Source: Gigaspora margarita (taxonomy: Eukaryota; Glomeromycota; Glomeromycetes; Diversisporales; Gigasporaceae). Taken from it: a DNA stretch of 64,000 nucleotides. Under the pieces are notes generated by a model. That model saw nothing but the letters and a program-made list of their open reading frames with translations, was not told the origin of the DNA and made no database searches. Made by a program: the position numbers and the translations under genes. How positions within the stretch are numbered: position 1 is the first letter of the stretch; each line of letters opens with the position of its first letter. Below are positions 45,726-57,290 of this stretch, in pieces. Location of the stretch: positions 414,858 through 478,857 of the forward strand of contig WTPW01000086.1 in NCBI GenBank assembly GCA_009809945.1. The letters run 5' to 3'.

Positions 45726-46864
45726 CAAATAAATATTCATATACTACACATGGGCGCTATTTTGAATATCTTATACATATTTGCTTAAAAAATTGGGTTA
45801 CCTCAAAATAGCGCACATGCGCGCACTCAAAATAGCATGCAGGTGATCGAATCACCACGCAGGTGCATGTTATTTCGTGGTAATACGGTAACTTTGAGCT
45901 AAGATCTTCTTAAATCTAACTTATTAACTTAAAATTAAATTTTGCAGATATATAGAACAAGAAAAAGAAAATTTTGAGCTTAAAAACTGTATTAAAATTT
46001 TGCCAATTTTGTACTTTTTCAAAATGTAACTCTGTAAAAAACAAATATTTACTAATTTTAAATCAGCAGTTATGTGTAAAATTATGCTCTGAACAACTTT
46101 GCTTAGACGACGGAAGTAGGTTACCTTGTAAAAAATGGGTTATCTATGTACTAAAGTTAAAATTTATCATATTTCATGATATAACTTTTTTCTTTATTAG
46201 GTAACCTACTTTGGGCTCTTAAGCAAAATTGTTCGGCATGTAATTTTACATTACATTTGAGATTGATTCGCTTTTTTCAGACCTTTTACTAAGTAAAAAA
46301 TGTGTTTAAAGTTTGAAAAATTTTTTTTTTAAAAAAAAATTTTTTTGAACTTTAAACCCATTTTCACTTAGTAAAAGGTCCAAAAAAAGTGAATCAATCT
46401 CAAATGTAATGTAAAATTACATGCTGAACAACTTTGCTTAAGAGCCCAAACCCAAAGTAGGTTACCTAATAAGGAAAAAAGTTATATCATAAAATATGAT
46501 AAATTTTAACTTCAATACATAGATAACCCATTTTTTTACAAGGTAACCTACTTCTGTCACCCAAGTAAAGTTGTTTAGAGCATAATTTTACGCATAACTG
46601 CTAATTTAAAATTAGTAAATATTTGTTTTTGACAGAGTTACATTTTGAAAAAGTGCAAAATTGGCAAAATTTTAATGCAGTTTTTAAGCTCAAAATTTTC
46701 TTCTTTTCTTGTTCTATATACCTGTAAAGTTTAATTTTAAGTTAATAAGTTAGATTTAAGAAGATCTTAGCTCAAAGTTATATAGTAAATTCATATGTTT
46801 TTTAAAATTTTTAATTATAGAAAACATTTGGACCTATTTCAAAAGGACATGTCCTATGCCTGTT

Positions 46865-48175
46865 AAAAATTAAAAGTGCAATTTATAATATTGATTTAAT
46901 TTTATTTTAAAAAAACTTTTAATTATTTAAATACTATTCTTAATTAAGCCAAAATGCAATTTTTAAAAACTGTACTCAATTTAAATACTGTTTTTAACTA
47001 AACAAAAATGCGATGCTTAAAAAAACTAAAAAATTTATTTATTGCTTAAATTATTTAAGTAATAATATTATTTTAATTTTTAAATTGTATTCAATATTGT
47101 TTTTATTGTTTTTTTAAACTATAAAAATATTATATTTAATATTTTTTATTTAGGTTTTTTATCTATATATAATCTAATAATCTGCACAGATTTCCAAAAA
47201 ATTTTTCTTTGCAGACTGCTAGCAGGGTCACAGATCTGCACAGATTTTTTATAAAGAAATTTGCACAGATCTGCACTATAAAAACTTTCCCAATATAAAG
47301 TTTATAAAGTTTTCTTATAATTTTTATTATAAACAACATTTTGATTAATTTTAAATAAAAATGTTCTATAACTGTTAAGCTAACTTAGATCTTTGGCTTA
47401 AAGTTTATAGTAAATTTATATGTTTTTCTTATAATTTTTATTATAGAAGAATTTTGGTTAATTTTAGTGATATTTAATCATATTGTATAATTAATATCAT
47501 TGTTTATTTCTAATCAATCTATGCATTAGTAATCAATATAATAAAAAATAAAATATGGCTAATCAAGAATTGATAAAAATCAAAACATTCATATATTAAA
47601 TATACTTTGTGTCTTTGATATCATATTAACTAGATATTGAATCACAAATTGTGTATTGTCAAAATAGTAAGGGTTTGTAATAGAATTTTTTATAGCAACT
47701 CACAATAATAATTCTAATGCAAACTAACCCAACCTTAACCACATACATAGTAATTAGTATAACAAATTAACTCTGTACACAAATTTTTTTTACAAATAGC
47801 AATTATAATAATTTTGTTGCAAATGAACTATGTATTAAGCTATGCAAACTTGATTTTTTGTTTGTATTACATGGAATCTAAAAACATGATCTAGTTGTTT
47901 GGATTTTTTATTTTATTATTGTTTAGTTTACTGTAAACTAATATAATTATGTTCACTCTAAAGTTATACAAGGTTATTTTTTCATTTTGCACAATAAGAA
48001 ATCAAAAAACTGTATTAGAATCATATTTTTCATCAGTCCTATTGGGCATTGATGTAAATTAAGGCCTCTATTAGGTGACACTAGATAAGAATAGTAGAAA
48101 AAAATAAATGCCAAAAATCAAATAATTGGCATAATTGGAATCTAAAAAAAAAAAAAATTGGAAAACTGAAAAATG
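46865..48175. other. AT-rich stretch with decayed repeats
   Basis: TTATAGTAAATTTATATGTT then TTTCTTATAATTTTTATTAT occurs near 47407-47442, and part of it near 47310, resembling the outer sequence of the palindrome at 44561-46864. CAGATCTGCACAG words cluster at 47180-47275. No gene. Confidence 0.45.
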
Positions 48176-48179
48176 GGTT

Positions 48180-48545
48180 AGCTAGTGTTCCTATGAACCT
48201 GAACTGAACTGAACTTAGGTCAAGTTCAGTTTCAGATTCAATATTGAACCTGAACCTGAACTTGAGCATTTTTTAAAACATATTCAAGTTTAGTTTAATA
48301 TTGAACTTTTAGAGCTGGTTCAGGTTCAGTTCATAAGTCCATGAACATATTTAGGTTTAATCTAGTGTTCTTATGAACTAGTGCTCCTAGGTTTGGATCC
48401 GAGTTTGGTCTGGTCCAGTCTGGCCCAGGGGTCAGACCAGATTCAAACTTAACTTTTACAATTTCGAACTTCATACAAACTCAAACTCAATCATAAGTTT
48501 GGTCCAGGTCTGGCACAAAGTTTGCAAACTAATCTGAGTCTGAAT
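48180..48545. repeat. GAACCTGAAC-rich palindromic repeats, likely hAT-type MITE remains
   Basis: TATGAACCTGAACTGAAC near 48190 and GTTCAGGTTCAGTTCATAAG near 48320 are inverted, with GAACCTGAAC repeated between. From 48395 a second block repeats GTTTGGTCTGGTCC and GTCAGACCAGATT. Ends and TSDs could not be fixed. Confidence 0.5.
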
Positions 48546-49292
48546 ATACATATATTTATTTTTGGATACTGAACAAGTTTTACTTATAGTGTGAAGTATA
48601 AATACATTTAACTAAGTATAAAAATCTTTTACCAAATTACCAATTAGTAGATTAAATAAGTTATCTACATACGATATAATTAATTGCAATCACATATAAT
48701 TTCAATTAACAAATACAAAAATTTTTTGCAATGATATATGTAACAAATAAACGTCTTTAATATACTGATATGAATTTACTTCTGCATGGCATCGCATGCT
48801 GCGCAGCTATTCTTATGTAAATATAATATGGTTGGCACTATTATGTCCACTAACTAATCATATCGAGGTTGACGCTTGAGAATACTCTCTGTTAACTTAG
48901 CTGATAATTCAGTTAATTATACATATTAATTTAACTGCTAAATATTATGGTCTACTTTAATGAAATACTGATTTGGTTAATAGATTAATTGCTTATTCGA
49001 GTTGGTTTGGCAGATTACTTTTTTTTTTTTTTAAAAAAAAACTTTATACAGCTATGTATGCAATTCTCATTCGTATTGATTTAATTGGTAGATTTACTAA
49101 TCGAAATATTGAAGCAATCAGCTATAATTAATATTTATTATATTGGCTTCTTAACCAATTAATTGTTTATTAAACAATTAAATAGGTTAAAAAAAGCAAA
49201 GTAAGATGTGTAGTACAAAGTGCTACCTAATGCACTAGTTTCATTACATATAATTATAAAAACTAAAAGCAAAGATTATCTGTAAGTAACAA
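48546..49292. other. AT-rich stretch downstream of the exonuclease gene
   Basis: Nothing recognisable. A T-run/A-run junction lies at 49020-49040. Confidence 0.4.
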
Positions 49293-51402
49293 CTATAAAA
49301 TATTACAACAATGGACCCTGTCCATTGTAATTGAAGTTCCAGTTGTACACACCACACATGTGGTTGATGCTTGTGTTTCAAACTGAGTTAAAATAGTACT
49401 AGTTGAGAATGTTGTCGAAAAAATAGATATGGTTGAAGATAAACTGCTTGTTGTCTTTTTTGGTTTTCGTTTTTTTGGTATCATTTTGTTTCCTTCTGCT
49501 TCATATTTTTTGTACAAATTCATAGAAGCCAACGCCAGATTAAACTATCAATATTCAAAATAATTAATATACAGTACTTGACCAAAGAATTTAATATAGA
49601 ATGTTATCAAAATTGTAGATCAGATACCGAAGATGGTGTTCCATTATTTGTAACTTCAAAATTAAGTTGATCTTCTGCCATCCCAGCTAATGACCGAGGC
49701 TTCTTTAAATAAGGTGGCAAATTCTGAATATTGCGTAATCTTAGATGATCTATATCTATATCTAATAGCTTTATAATTGCAATAAAAAAAAAAAAAAACT
49801 TAATTTAAACTCATATAAACTTAATATATCAATAAATGAAAGTCACGAGATACCTACATCAATAAGATGATAAATTCCCCAACCAATAATAATCTTGTTT
49901 TCTATTTTCTCAAGTACTAATTCTCGTGCAAAAGTGAAATTAATTGCTAAAAATATCGAATTTATATATTTAGATTATGCAATAATATTAGTAATTCTGA
50001 ATAACAAGTTTTTTTTTTAATATACTTGCATTTTGTATCTATTATCTCTTTTGTAATTCCACTAATATTGGTTAGATAATCCGTGATTTCCTTAACTGGT
50101 CGTACATATATATCTAGTATTATACCTGCGTTATTCACTATTGTTGCTGTATAATTCACTAATGTTACTTGAGCAGCTGCACGATTTCTTTTGAAATCAG
50201 GGCCAGTAAGAACTTGCATGCAATTTATTGCTAAATATGCTCTAATAAAATGGATTTATTTAAACTTTTAATATAAATCAAATAAAATAAAATTAATGCA
50301 CAAAAATAATTACTCTGGAGGGGGTGCGCAGATTGGAGTAGTTGGTATAAAGTTTATATTCTTATGTCTTAGATAAAAATCGGAAGGTGGTATCATTTGT
50401 TCCGAATAATTTTGAAGTTTTTTAAACAAATCCATGGTTATAGTAGCATCTTGAACCTAATAACATAACTTATATAGTACTTTATTAAATTAAATTATTT
50501 ATATACTAAAATTATGAATTAAGTTTACCCCTTCATGATCACTCCCATTCACATGAATAGTAATATTAAGTAACTTTTCAGCCATGTCTTTCAAACTGTA
50601 TGAATGTCCATTTATTCTCAAGCATTCTTGACAAAATGAAACATCACGTATCAATTGTATTGGATGCTCTAGTTGTAATTGCTTTAAATTGCAATAATTA
50701 AAAACTTAAATATTAAACTCATGAATATATAAATTAACAAAATTACAGAATATTTACTTGAAAATCCCTTATTATTGCAAAACCGACTAGTATCTTTCCC
50801 TTTACTATTTGAATTACGTCTGCTTGTACTTCTCCAAAACTATGATCTGAATATTGAATCTATTTAGAATTTTCAACAATATAAATTGCAAAAATTGACA
50901 AGTACTTACTACTATTCTTTAGGAAATCCTTTTTTCTGCTACGGTTCCAAAATCTTTCTGGTTCATCTGGGTGCACATATCTATCATATACTACATCACC
51001 ATTATAATTCACTATAGCTACTTGAGCCAGGCCTAATTTTCTTAAATCCTCTCTGGTTTCTGGATCAAAGAAATGAAGAAATTCACAATCTATTGCTAAA
51101 ATATCTCTGATAAAAGAATTTATTAAATTTTCAATATAACAATTAAAGTTAATAAATAAAAAAAATTCAATAGAAACACTTACGTTGAATTTTGCTCATT
51201 ACCTGGCAAATAATAATTTATTATTATTATACTTGTTCAACTTAAATATTTTTTTTAAAAAAAAATTGAACTTACTGCCTCCACTGGAAGATGGTGCTGT
51301 AGGATAAGCTTGGCAAGTGGTAACAGGAGTGTCAGATAGCACTAAACTATTAAAGAACAAAGTAATAATCAACAAAACGAATATCTTTTGATTCATCGTC
51401 AT
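49293..51402 (-). CDS. Predicted secreted protein with two tandem REX4/ISG20-like DEDDh exonuclease domains
   Basis: I model ten exons: 51402-51276, 51202-51184, 51106-50910, 50846-50758, 50681-50529, 50456-50314, 50241-50006, 49946-49858, 49768-49628 and 49544-49293. They encode about 481 residues. All introns are GT-AG and 59-94 bp; frame holds throughout if the weak donor GTTATT ends exon 7. Residues 1-23 (MTMNQKIFVLLIITLFFNSL then VLS) look like a signal peptide. Domain 1 has ExoI AIDCEF, ExoII ILVGFAIIRDF, PIQLIRDVS and ExoIII DHEGVQDATITMDLF, so D, E, D, H and D are all present. Domain 2 starts AINCMQ, has VTLVNYTATIVNN, SGITKEII, IIIGWGIYHLID and GTPSSFNLALASMNLYKKYE; each catalytic position is replaced. 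The tail is KKRKPKK followed by Ser/Thr-rich sequence. The family trims RNA or DNA 3' ends. Secretion and a pseudo-enzyme second domain are inferred. Confidence 0.82.
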
Positions 51403-51946
51403 AGTAAAATTTAATATATATTTCGTCTTTAATAGAGTGAGAAAACAAGTTTTTTTTTTTTTTTTAACTTTATGCTATTTCCTTGAAGCTTAACCCTAAT
51501 AGTGCACCACTACATGATACATAATAGGAGTGAAATAAAGAGGTATGTTTACTATTTCAACCATCTTCAATGGTGTGCGCCCGCGATCTCTTGTATTAGT
51601 TGGTCAACATGATTGTAGATTCTTCTTTTTCCGTTTTCACGGGTATTTTCGGGATTGTCTTGTGAATCACGCATTTATACTCAGAGTAGTCGATCTCAAA
51701 CAATCGACTTTAGTTAGTCGATATAATGATTAACTAAAGTTGACTAGTTGATTGATATAGACAACATTTAATAATAAAATGTGCTCTTGAAGAATATGCA
51801 TTCATGGAGAATAATCTACATGCTGGTTATTGCAAACAAAACCATGCTTAGGGTATATGAAGCCAAAAAAGGAAATGTGACTTCAATCATATAAATTTCA
51901 CATGATTGAATTCTAATTTTCTCTTGGCATTTGCGTTGAGCCGTAA
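51403..51946. other. Upstream region of the exonuclease gene
   Basis: It should hold the promoter. An A-rich tract on the minus strand (T-run at 51451-51466) is the only notable feature. A TTAGTTAGTCGAT/TTAACTAAAGTTGACTA inverted pair lies near 51712-51745. Confidence 0.35.
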
Positions 51947-52015
51947 AGCGGTAATGCAGTAATGCCGTAATGCCGCAAGTAATGCCGTAATGCCGTAATT
52001 CCGTAATGCCGTTTG
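51947..52015. repeat. GCCGTAAT short tandem repeat
   Basis: About eight units of 8 bp (GCCGTAAT with variants such as GCAGTAAT and TCCGTAAT). Confidence 0.85.
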
Positions 52016-52168
52016 TTGAAATGCTATATTGCATTACGTACTTTCCTTTAAATAATATACTATTAATTATTTTTCGAATTTGATTCAGTTGACTTCGTTG
52101 ATTTAGTACTATATATGTAACGACTATGTAAAATGGGTTTTGCCGGGTCTAGGTTTTTATTTTGACTC

Positions 52169-52449
52169 ATCGCGGTTTGCAAATTGGATGTACGTACATT
52201 TTGATCAAACTTGTAGACCTCTGCACACCCATACACCACTACAACCACTTGAACAATCACATGATTGCGTCGGTTGCGCGATTTCGCAATGATTTTTTAG
52301 TGAGCATAGATATGGCCGAAGAAAATAGCATATTTATATTGAATCTTTGGCCAAAAAACGCATTTTACAATCTTTTACGATCTTTTACAATCACAACAAT
52401 CAGGTAATTGTATGGGTATGCAAAAGTACATCATTTTGCAAACCGCGAT
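52169..52449. mobile_element. MITE with ATCGCGGTTTGCAAA ends
   Basis: ATCGCGGTTTGCAAATTGGA and TCATTTTGCAAACCGCGAT are inverted, and GTACGTACATT/AAAGTACATC lies just inside. End sequence is shared with 25749-25930. Confidence 0.75.
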
Positions 52450-52498
52450 AAACGATTATCGTATTTATTTTTTTTGGCAAATTAGACCATTCTTTAAG

Positions 52499-52806
52499 CA
52501 GGCCTACCGAATAATTGATTGCGGGACAAACTTAATTGCAAATTTTCGAACTCAATTAATTGATGATGGCACAGCTACAATTGGTTAATTAATTGCAATT
52601 TTGACGTAATTAGACTACATATATAAAAATCGGTACTGCATGTAGCGCTCTACGCAGTATAATAAGGAAAAATTGATTTTAATTATTTTAATTGCAATTA
52701 ATTACAATTATTTCGTCATTAATTGGATTTCAATTAATTTATGACAATTTTAATTTATTTTAATTGTATGGCAAAAATTAATTTTAATTGATTTTCGGTA
52801 GGCCTG
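52499..52806. mobile_element. hAT-like MITE with CAGGCCTACCGA ends
   Basis: TIRs CAGGCCTACCGAATAATTGA and TTGATTTTCGGTAGGCCTG; imperfect 8-bp flanks TCTTTAAG (52491-52498) and TTTGTAAG (52807-52814). The interior is made of AATTAATTGCAATT words. Confidence 0.7.
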
Positions 52807-52814
52807 TTTGTAAG

Positions 52815-53245
52815 TCATCGTTTGAGAACAGCTTCAGAGATATTATTGATCAGATATGACATTATTGTCAGATTATAAGAACAGCATGTATATAATCGTT
52901 CAAGTGCATAACTCCCACAGTCTTTATAAACATGATTTTTAATTGAAGAATTTGCTGTAGCACAGTAAAGGACAAATATGAAAAGCAAACAAACAATAAA
53001 GAAACCTGATTAATGACTCATAAAATTTTCTATTTTTCACTTAAGGTATAACAGTTGTAATTACTAGATAGTTTATATGTTCTTAAATAATTAAACTCAT
53101 TACCATCAACCTTCGCAATCATCAGACAATGTCACAGAGCCAAACTCTTCTTTTCAATTCTTTTAACATTATCTAGTTCTTGAATGGAATTTATTATCAT
53201 ATGCGTAGACTCTAAATTGAAATGGTTTCGTGTAATTATCATTTA
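52815..53245. other. AT-rich stretch with no gene seen
   Basis: No structure identified. Confidence 0.35.
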
Positions 53246-53577
53246 TACTTGCCATCTTTTGTTGCTTCACTTTTAGATATTTTGCTTCATATTGTATTCA
53301 TTATAATGTGCACATTCCGTATTTAAGTTCCCTTTGTAATCATAAAATATTTTTATTCACCTCGGTCATAAAGATTTTTTATACTTTAAATAGAATGTAA
53401 ATAACTTTTANTAAAAGTTATTTACATTCTATTTAAAGTATAAAAAATCTTTATGACCGAGGTGAATAAAAATATTTTATGATTACAAAGGGAACTTAAA
53501 TACGGAATGTGCACATTATAATGAATACAATATGAAGCAAAATATCTAAAAGTGAAGCAACAAAAGATGGCAAGTAT
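53246..53577. repeat. Perfect palindrome with a single N at its centre
   Basis: Arms of about 165 bp are identical by eye, from ATACTTGCCATCTTTTGTTG to CAACAAAAGATGGCAAGTAT, with N at 53411. Perfect identity with an ambiguous central base suggests either a very young foldback or an assembly artefact in which the sequence was joined to its own complement. Confidence 0.85.
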
Positions 53578-53582
53578 TAGAG

Positions 53583-53680
53583 GCCTGCATTGGGTCCCGT
53601 GGCCCGGCCCGCAAATTTTTGCCGGGCCTATTACTAAATTTTATATTTGCGGGCCGGGCCGGGCCAAAAAATTTAAATAA
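53583..53680. repeat. GC-rich GGCCCGGCCCGC block, possible hAT end
   Basis: AGGCCTGCATTGGGTCCCGT followed by GGCCCGGCCCGC and its inverse GCGGGCCGGGCC resembles one end of a hAT element. No matching right end was found in the window. Confidence 0.5.
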
Positions 53681-53809
53681 TATAATATAACAGCTATTTT
53701 CATAATTCCTGGAACACCTGATAAAAATTGACCGAATGATGTTTCGGCCGATTCGATTAAGTTTATGATTTCGGCACGATCCGTATAATAAAATAATTAA
53801 TAAAAGCTA

Positions 53810-56145
53810 TACCAGGAACGGAGTGCATGGTTAAGCGGTGTGTGAAGTGTTTCTGTGCAAATCCGTTCTTTTGATTGGATGTTTTTTTTAAATGTGTCAT
53901 ATGAATTGCTCATTCTATATTTATAAGCGTATTAATTTTTATAAACTGGTTTTTTATGCATAACGTAAGTGTTATTGATTTATAATACGTATAACTGTAT
54001 ATATAATTAGAAATTGCGTATTGGTTTTTCTACCTATACGTGGCTCGATTTTTTTTCAATTTGCACATAGGGCTCTCGTTTATACGTTTGTATGTATCGC
54101 TTTTTCAAAAAATTTGTTTCCAAATTTACCTGTTTATTCGTGCATATTACCGGTATGAATGTCGATTTATGTATCCCTAATTGTTTCGTAATGAGCTGCT
54201 GTTACTATCGAAAAAGGGAGATATCAGACCCGCCGGTTAAAGCTGCTTGGATAGTAAACGAAATAAGGTGATTCGGGATGGGTTTAAACTATAAATCGGA
54301 GTATAGGGATATCGGATATTTCAGGGTGAAAGGATAGGGTGGGTTTATAATAGTAAAATAGGAATATGTAATAGCGAATAATGTAATCAATTAATAGATC
54401 AAATGTATCACGACAAATAACAATCAATATAACTCATATGCGTATAGTAAATACGATATAAAGATAATCAGCGGGTACGATATAAAAAGAAGTCGCTCAC
54501 GAGACTTTATTATAAAGGAGGAATTCACTCGGTCATTGCCTAAAGATACAAGAAGGTCGAATACAATGGTCTCTTGTGCATGTTAGCTAGCTAATACGAT
54601 TTCTTCCCGATAAGTCTATCGGTTTAACTTCCTTCCGATATTACTAATCTTTAATTCCCTTCAACACCGATGAAACTTCCCTTCGCATTACTATCTGAAT
54701 TAAGCTATTGCACCCGAATTATTAATTTAGAAATCTGCCTTTCTAACTCTTCATTGGGCTAGCAGATATATAAAGGCATTACGATGCTTATTATTATTCC
54801 TGCATCGATCTAATGCGTCACAGATGAATTAGTATGGAATTCGGGTATGGTAATTAAACATATCCATATATGGAAATCGGAACAACTATAGATGATAATT
54901 AAATAAGGTCTATATATGGTAATAACGTAGGGTAAGTATAAGTGTCATATTTAAGGAAGGGATGAACTAATTAAGGTAAGGTGATCGGATCGTGGATGTA
55001 TGGACAGGGGTGATGATTATAAGGAAGATTTGGGCGCGGAAAATTTTTAAGAGTATAACACCGCTTACTATTATTGTTGTTCCGCAATAATTATTTGATT
55101 AATAATGGCACATTTTATGTACGTGTACAATTTTATTTAATATAGATTACGATTCGTTAAGTAATGGTATCTTGATCGAATAACCAGACGGAACTAAATT
55201 TATCAAACGAATTACTGTATTCGTTATTTTAATGAATTCTAATAAACATATACGTACTAACTTTAAGCCTGACTCATTACGGTAATCATTCAGAGCCAAG
55301 TTATTTCTCGATAACATCATTATGAAAACCTGTATTAATATGAAAACTTTATTATGGGATGATTATTAGACTTTCTAAGGTAACAAGTATTAGCTTAGAG
55401 ATTGCATCATTTTATTAATAATCTATAACATCATAGTGATAAATTTCATGTGTTATATAATCATAATGATCATCAAACATAGTCATAGTTTCGATATTTA
55501 TTTTACATTTGTTGAAATATTTACATAATATTTAACACATAATACGGTCATGTTTTAATATAAGCAGATTCGTATGTAGTAATTAAATCACGATAATGGC
55601 TATAATCGTTTGTGAAAAAAAAAAAAAAAAAAAAAAAAANTTCACACTCATAATACCATTGAGCCCATCACTCAACTAACGAAAATCATCAAAATCATCA
55701 CCTGTAATAAAAGCGATGCGTAAAACAGAATATTTTAATAATAAATATTTATCGATAGAAATTTAATTTTCCTTCGTACGCTACATACGTACATACAACA
55801 CTTTTCAAATACAATCGACAGAAAACGACTTAATCATTTCATCATAATGACATATCTAATCCAATTCACCTTTCGAAATTAAAAAAATAACTTCTTTCCA
55901 ATAACGAATTAACGATAATCATAACTTTTACCGTAAAAGAGTTCTGAAGAAATCAGCATAAACGACATAGATAAAGTCGATTGAAACCATCCATGTACAC
56001 ATTTNATGTTACACGTTCAACGTGATCGTACTGATATAAAGCTTATACTAATTGATTGATAAACTATATCTTTATTAATATTTCTTTATAAAAAATATTC
56101 TAGATATTAATGCTAAATATAAAATTGAGGTTCCATTCCTGGTTT
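53810..56145. other. Non-coding interior of the 3.8 kb element, possible older insertion
   Basis: No open frames of note. A TATA-like GATATATAAAGGC at about 54768 and tracts with CTTCCGATATT/CTTCCCGATAAG words could belong to a decayed LTR, but no TG...CA ends were found. Confidence 0.35.
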
Positions 56146-56195
56146 TGCGCGATGACGTCGCGCAGCTACCTTATTTTTGTATGATATAATGATCA

Positions 56196-56590
56196 TTTTA
56201 CGATTGTCATAACAATAATATCAACGATCTTAAATTTTGCTTGCCCAACATGTTTGGTATGCTTAGTTTGTACGAAAATTTATGGAAAAAACTGTTCATG
56301 TCAACCAATAAACCTTAACAAGAAGTGTAAAAAGGAATCAATATAAATTATACTTTTATAACAAATATATTACTCTAACAGGTGCCGCTATTAAACAAGT
56401 TAAATATGATCATGAATTTGTCGACTGGTTTAAACATGAAACTCGGGTTAGGATTCCAAGTGGCCAAGATATTATTAATATTTGTCGAGAATGCATGAAG
56501 AATTGTGATAAACGAAATCCAAGTAAAAAATTTTATATGTTTATATTTATTTATATATTTTCGAATTCGACAAGAAACGAAAATAATTAG
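56196..56590 (+). pseudogene. Cysteine-rich two-exon coding relic, unrecognised
   Basis: The first exon, at about 56225-56320, reads ILNFACPTCLVCLVCTKIYG then KNCSC, with C-x2-C-x2-C-x2-C and C-x-C spacing. A candidate intron starting GTGTAAAAAGG and ending ACTCTAACAG leads to GAAIKQVKYDHEFVDWFKHE, then VRIPSGQDIINICRECMKNC, running on to a stop near 56590. The paired cysteine clusters suggest zinc binding. I do not recognise the family; it may be the remains of the element's own gene or a captured host exon. Confidence 0.4.
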
Positions 56591-57290
56591 AAATAAAATA
56601 AATGTTTTCGTTTGCAGAAAACGGATTTTGCCAAAGAATAGGAATTGAAATTTAGTTTAATTTTTTAAAAACGAATTTTTCGTCTTCGACAAGAAACAAA
56701 AATAATTAGAAATGAATAATCCTTCGTTTGAACGAAAATGGATCTTACCAAAGAATAGGAATCGAAAGTTAGATTAATTTTTTAAAAATGAATTTTTCAT
56801 CTTCGACAAGAAACGAAAAATAAATAGAAATAAATAAATACCTTCGTTTGAACGAAAATGGAACTTGCCAAAGAATAGGAATTGAAGTTTTATACAATTT
56901 TTAAAAACTAATAATTTTCGTCAAAAAATAATTAAAAATGAGTAAAGGTTTCGTTTGAATGCAAATGGATCTTGCCAAAGAATAGGAATTGAAATTTTAC
57001 ATAATTTTTTAAAAACGAATTTTCGTCGAAAAATAATTAGAAATGAATAAAGGTTTGTTTGAACGATAATGGATCTTGACAAAGAATAGGAATTAAAATT
57101 TTTTAAAAACAAAATTTCGTCGAAAAATAATTAGAAATGAATAAAGGCTTCATTTGAATGAAAATGGACCTTGCCAAAGAATAGGAATTGAAATTTTATA
57201 CAATTTTATAAAACCGAATTTTTGTCGAAAATGAATAAAGGCCTCGTTTGAGCAAAAATGGATCGTGCCAAAGAATAGGGAATTGAAATT
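56562..57290. repeat. Tandem array, 97-121 bp units, seven copies
   Basis: Units share CGAAAAATAATTAGAAATGA, ATAAAGGTTTCGTTTGAACG, AAAATGGATCTTGCCAAAGA and ATAGGAATTGAAATTTTA. Unit length shortens from about 120 bp at the left to about 97 bp at the right. Confidence 0.85.

Larger units (their letters stand above)
44637..45888. mobile_element. CCGTA-family element, TA insertion in the palindrome's left arm
   Basis: TIRs are CCGTATTACCACGAAATAAC and GTTATTTCGTGGTAATACGG. TA flanks both sides (44635-44636 and 45889-45890), and the inverse arm shows a single TA at the empty site. Subterminal GGGCGTTATTTTGAAAAT, GAAATAACGCCCATG and CAAAATAGCGCACATGCGCG motifs recur near both ends. It carries a further element with a minisatellite (44757-45725). 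Confidence 0.9.
44561..46864. mobile_element. Large palindromic (foldback) element interrupted by a CCGTA element
   Basis: Ends AACAGTCATAGGACATGTCC and GGACATGTCCTATGCCTGTT are inverted. The right arm is continuous from 46330 to 46864; the left arm is 44561-44636 plus 45891-46320. The joining point ACTATATAACTTTGAGC is seen uninterrupted, in inverse form, in the right arm near 46785. Arms match closely across TAAGATCTTCTTAAATCTAA and GGTTACCTTGTAAAAAATGG. The fold centre is the T-run/A-run at about 46326. A single arm recurs at 1-450. Confidence 0.85.

Noticed and set aside
54180-55070. Possible second solo LTR around the TATATAAAGGC word at 54768
   Set aside because: No TG...CA ends, no TSD and no clear length; kept only as a remark.
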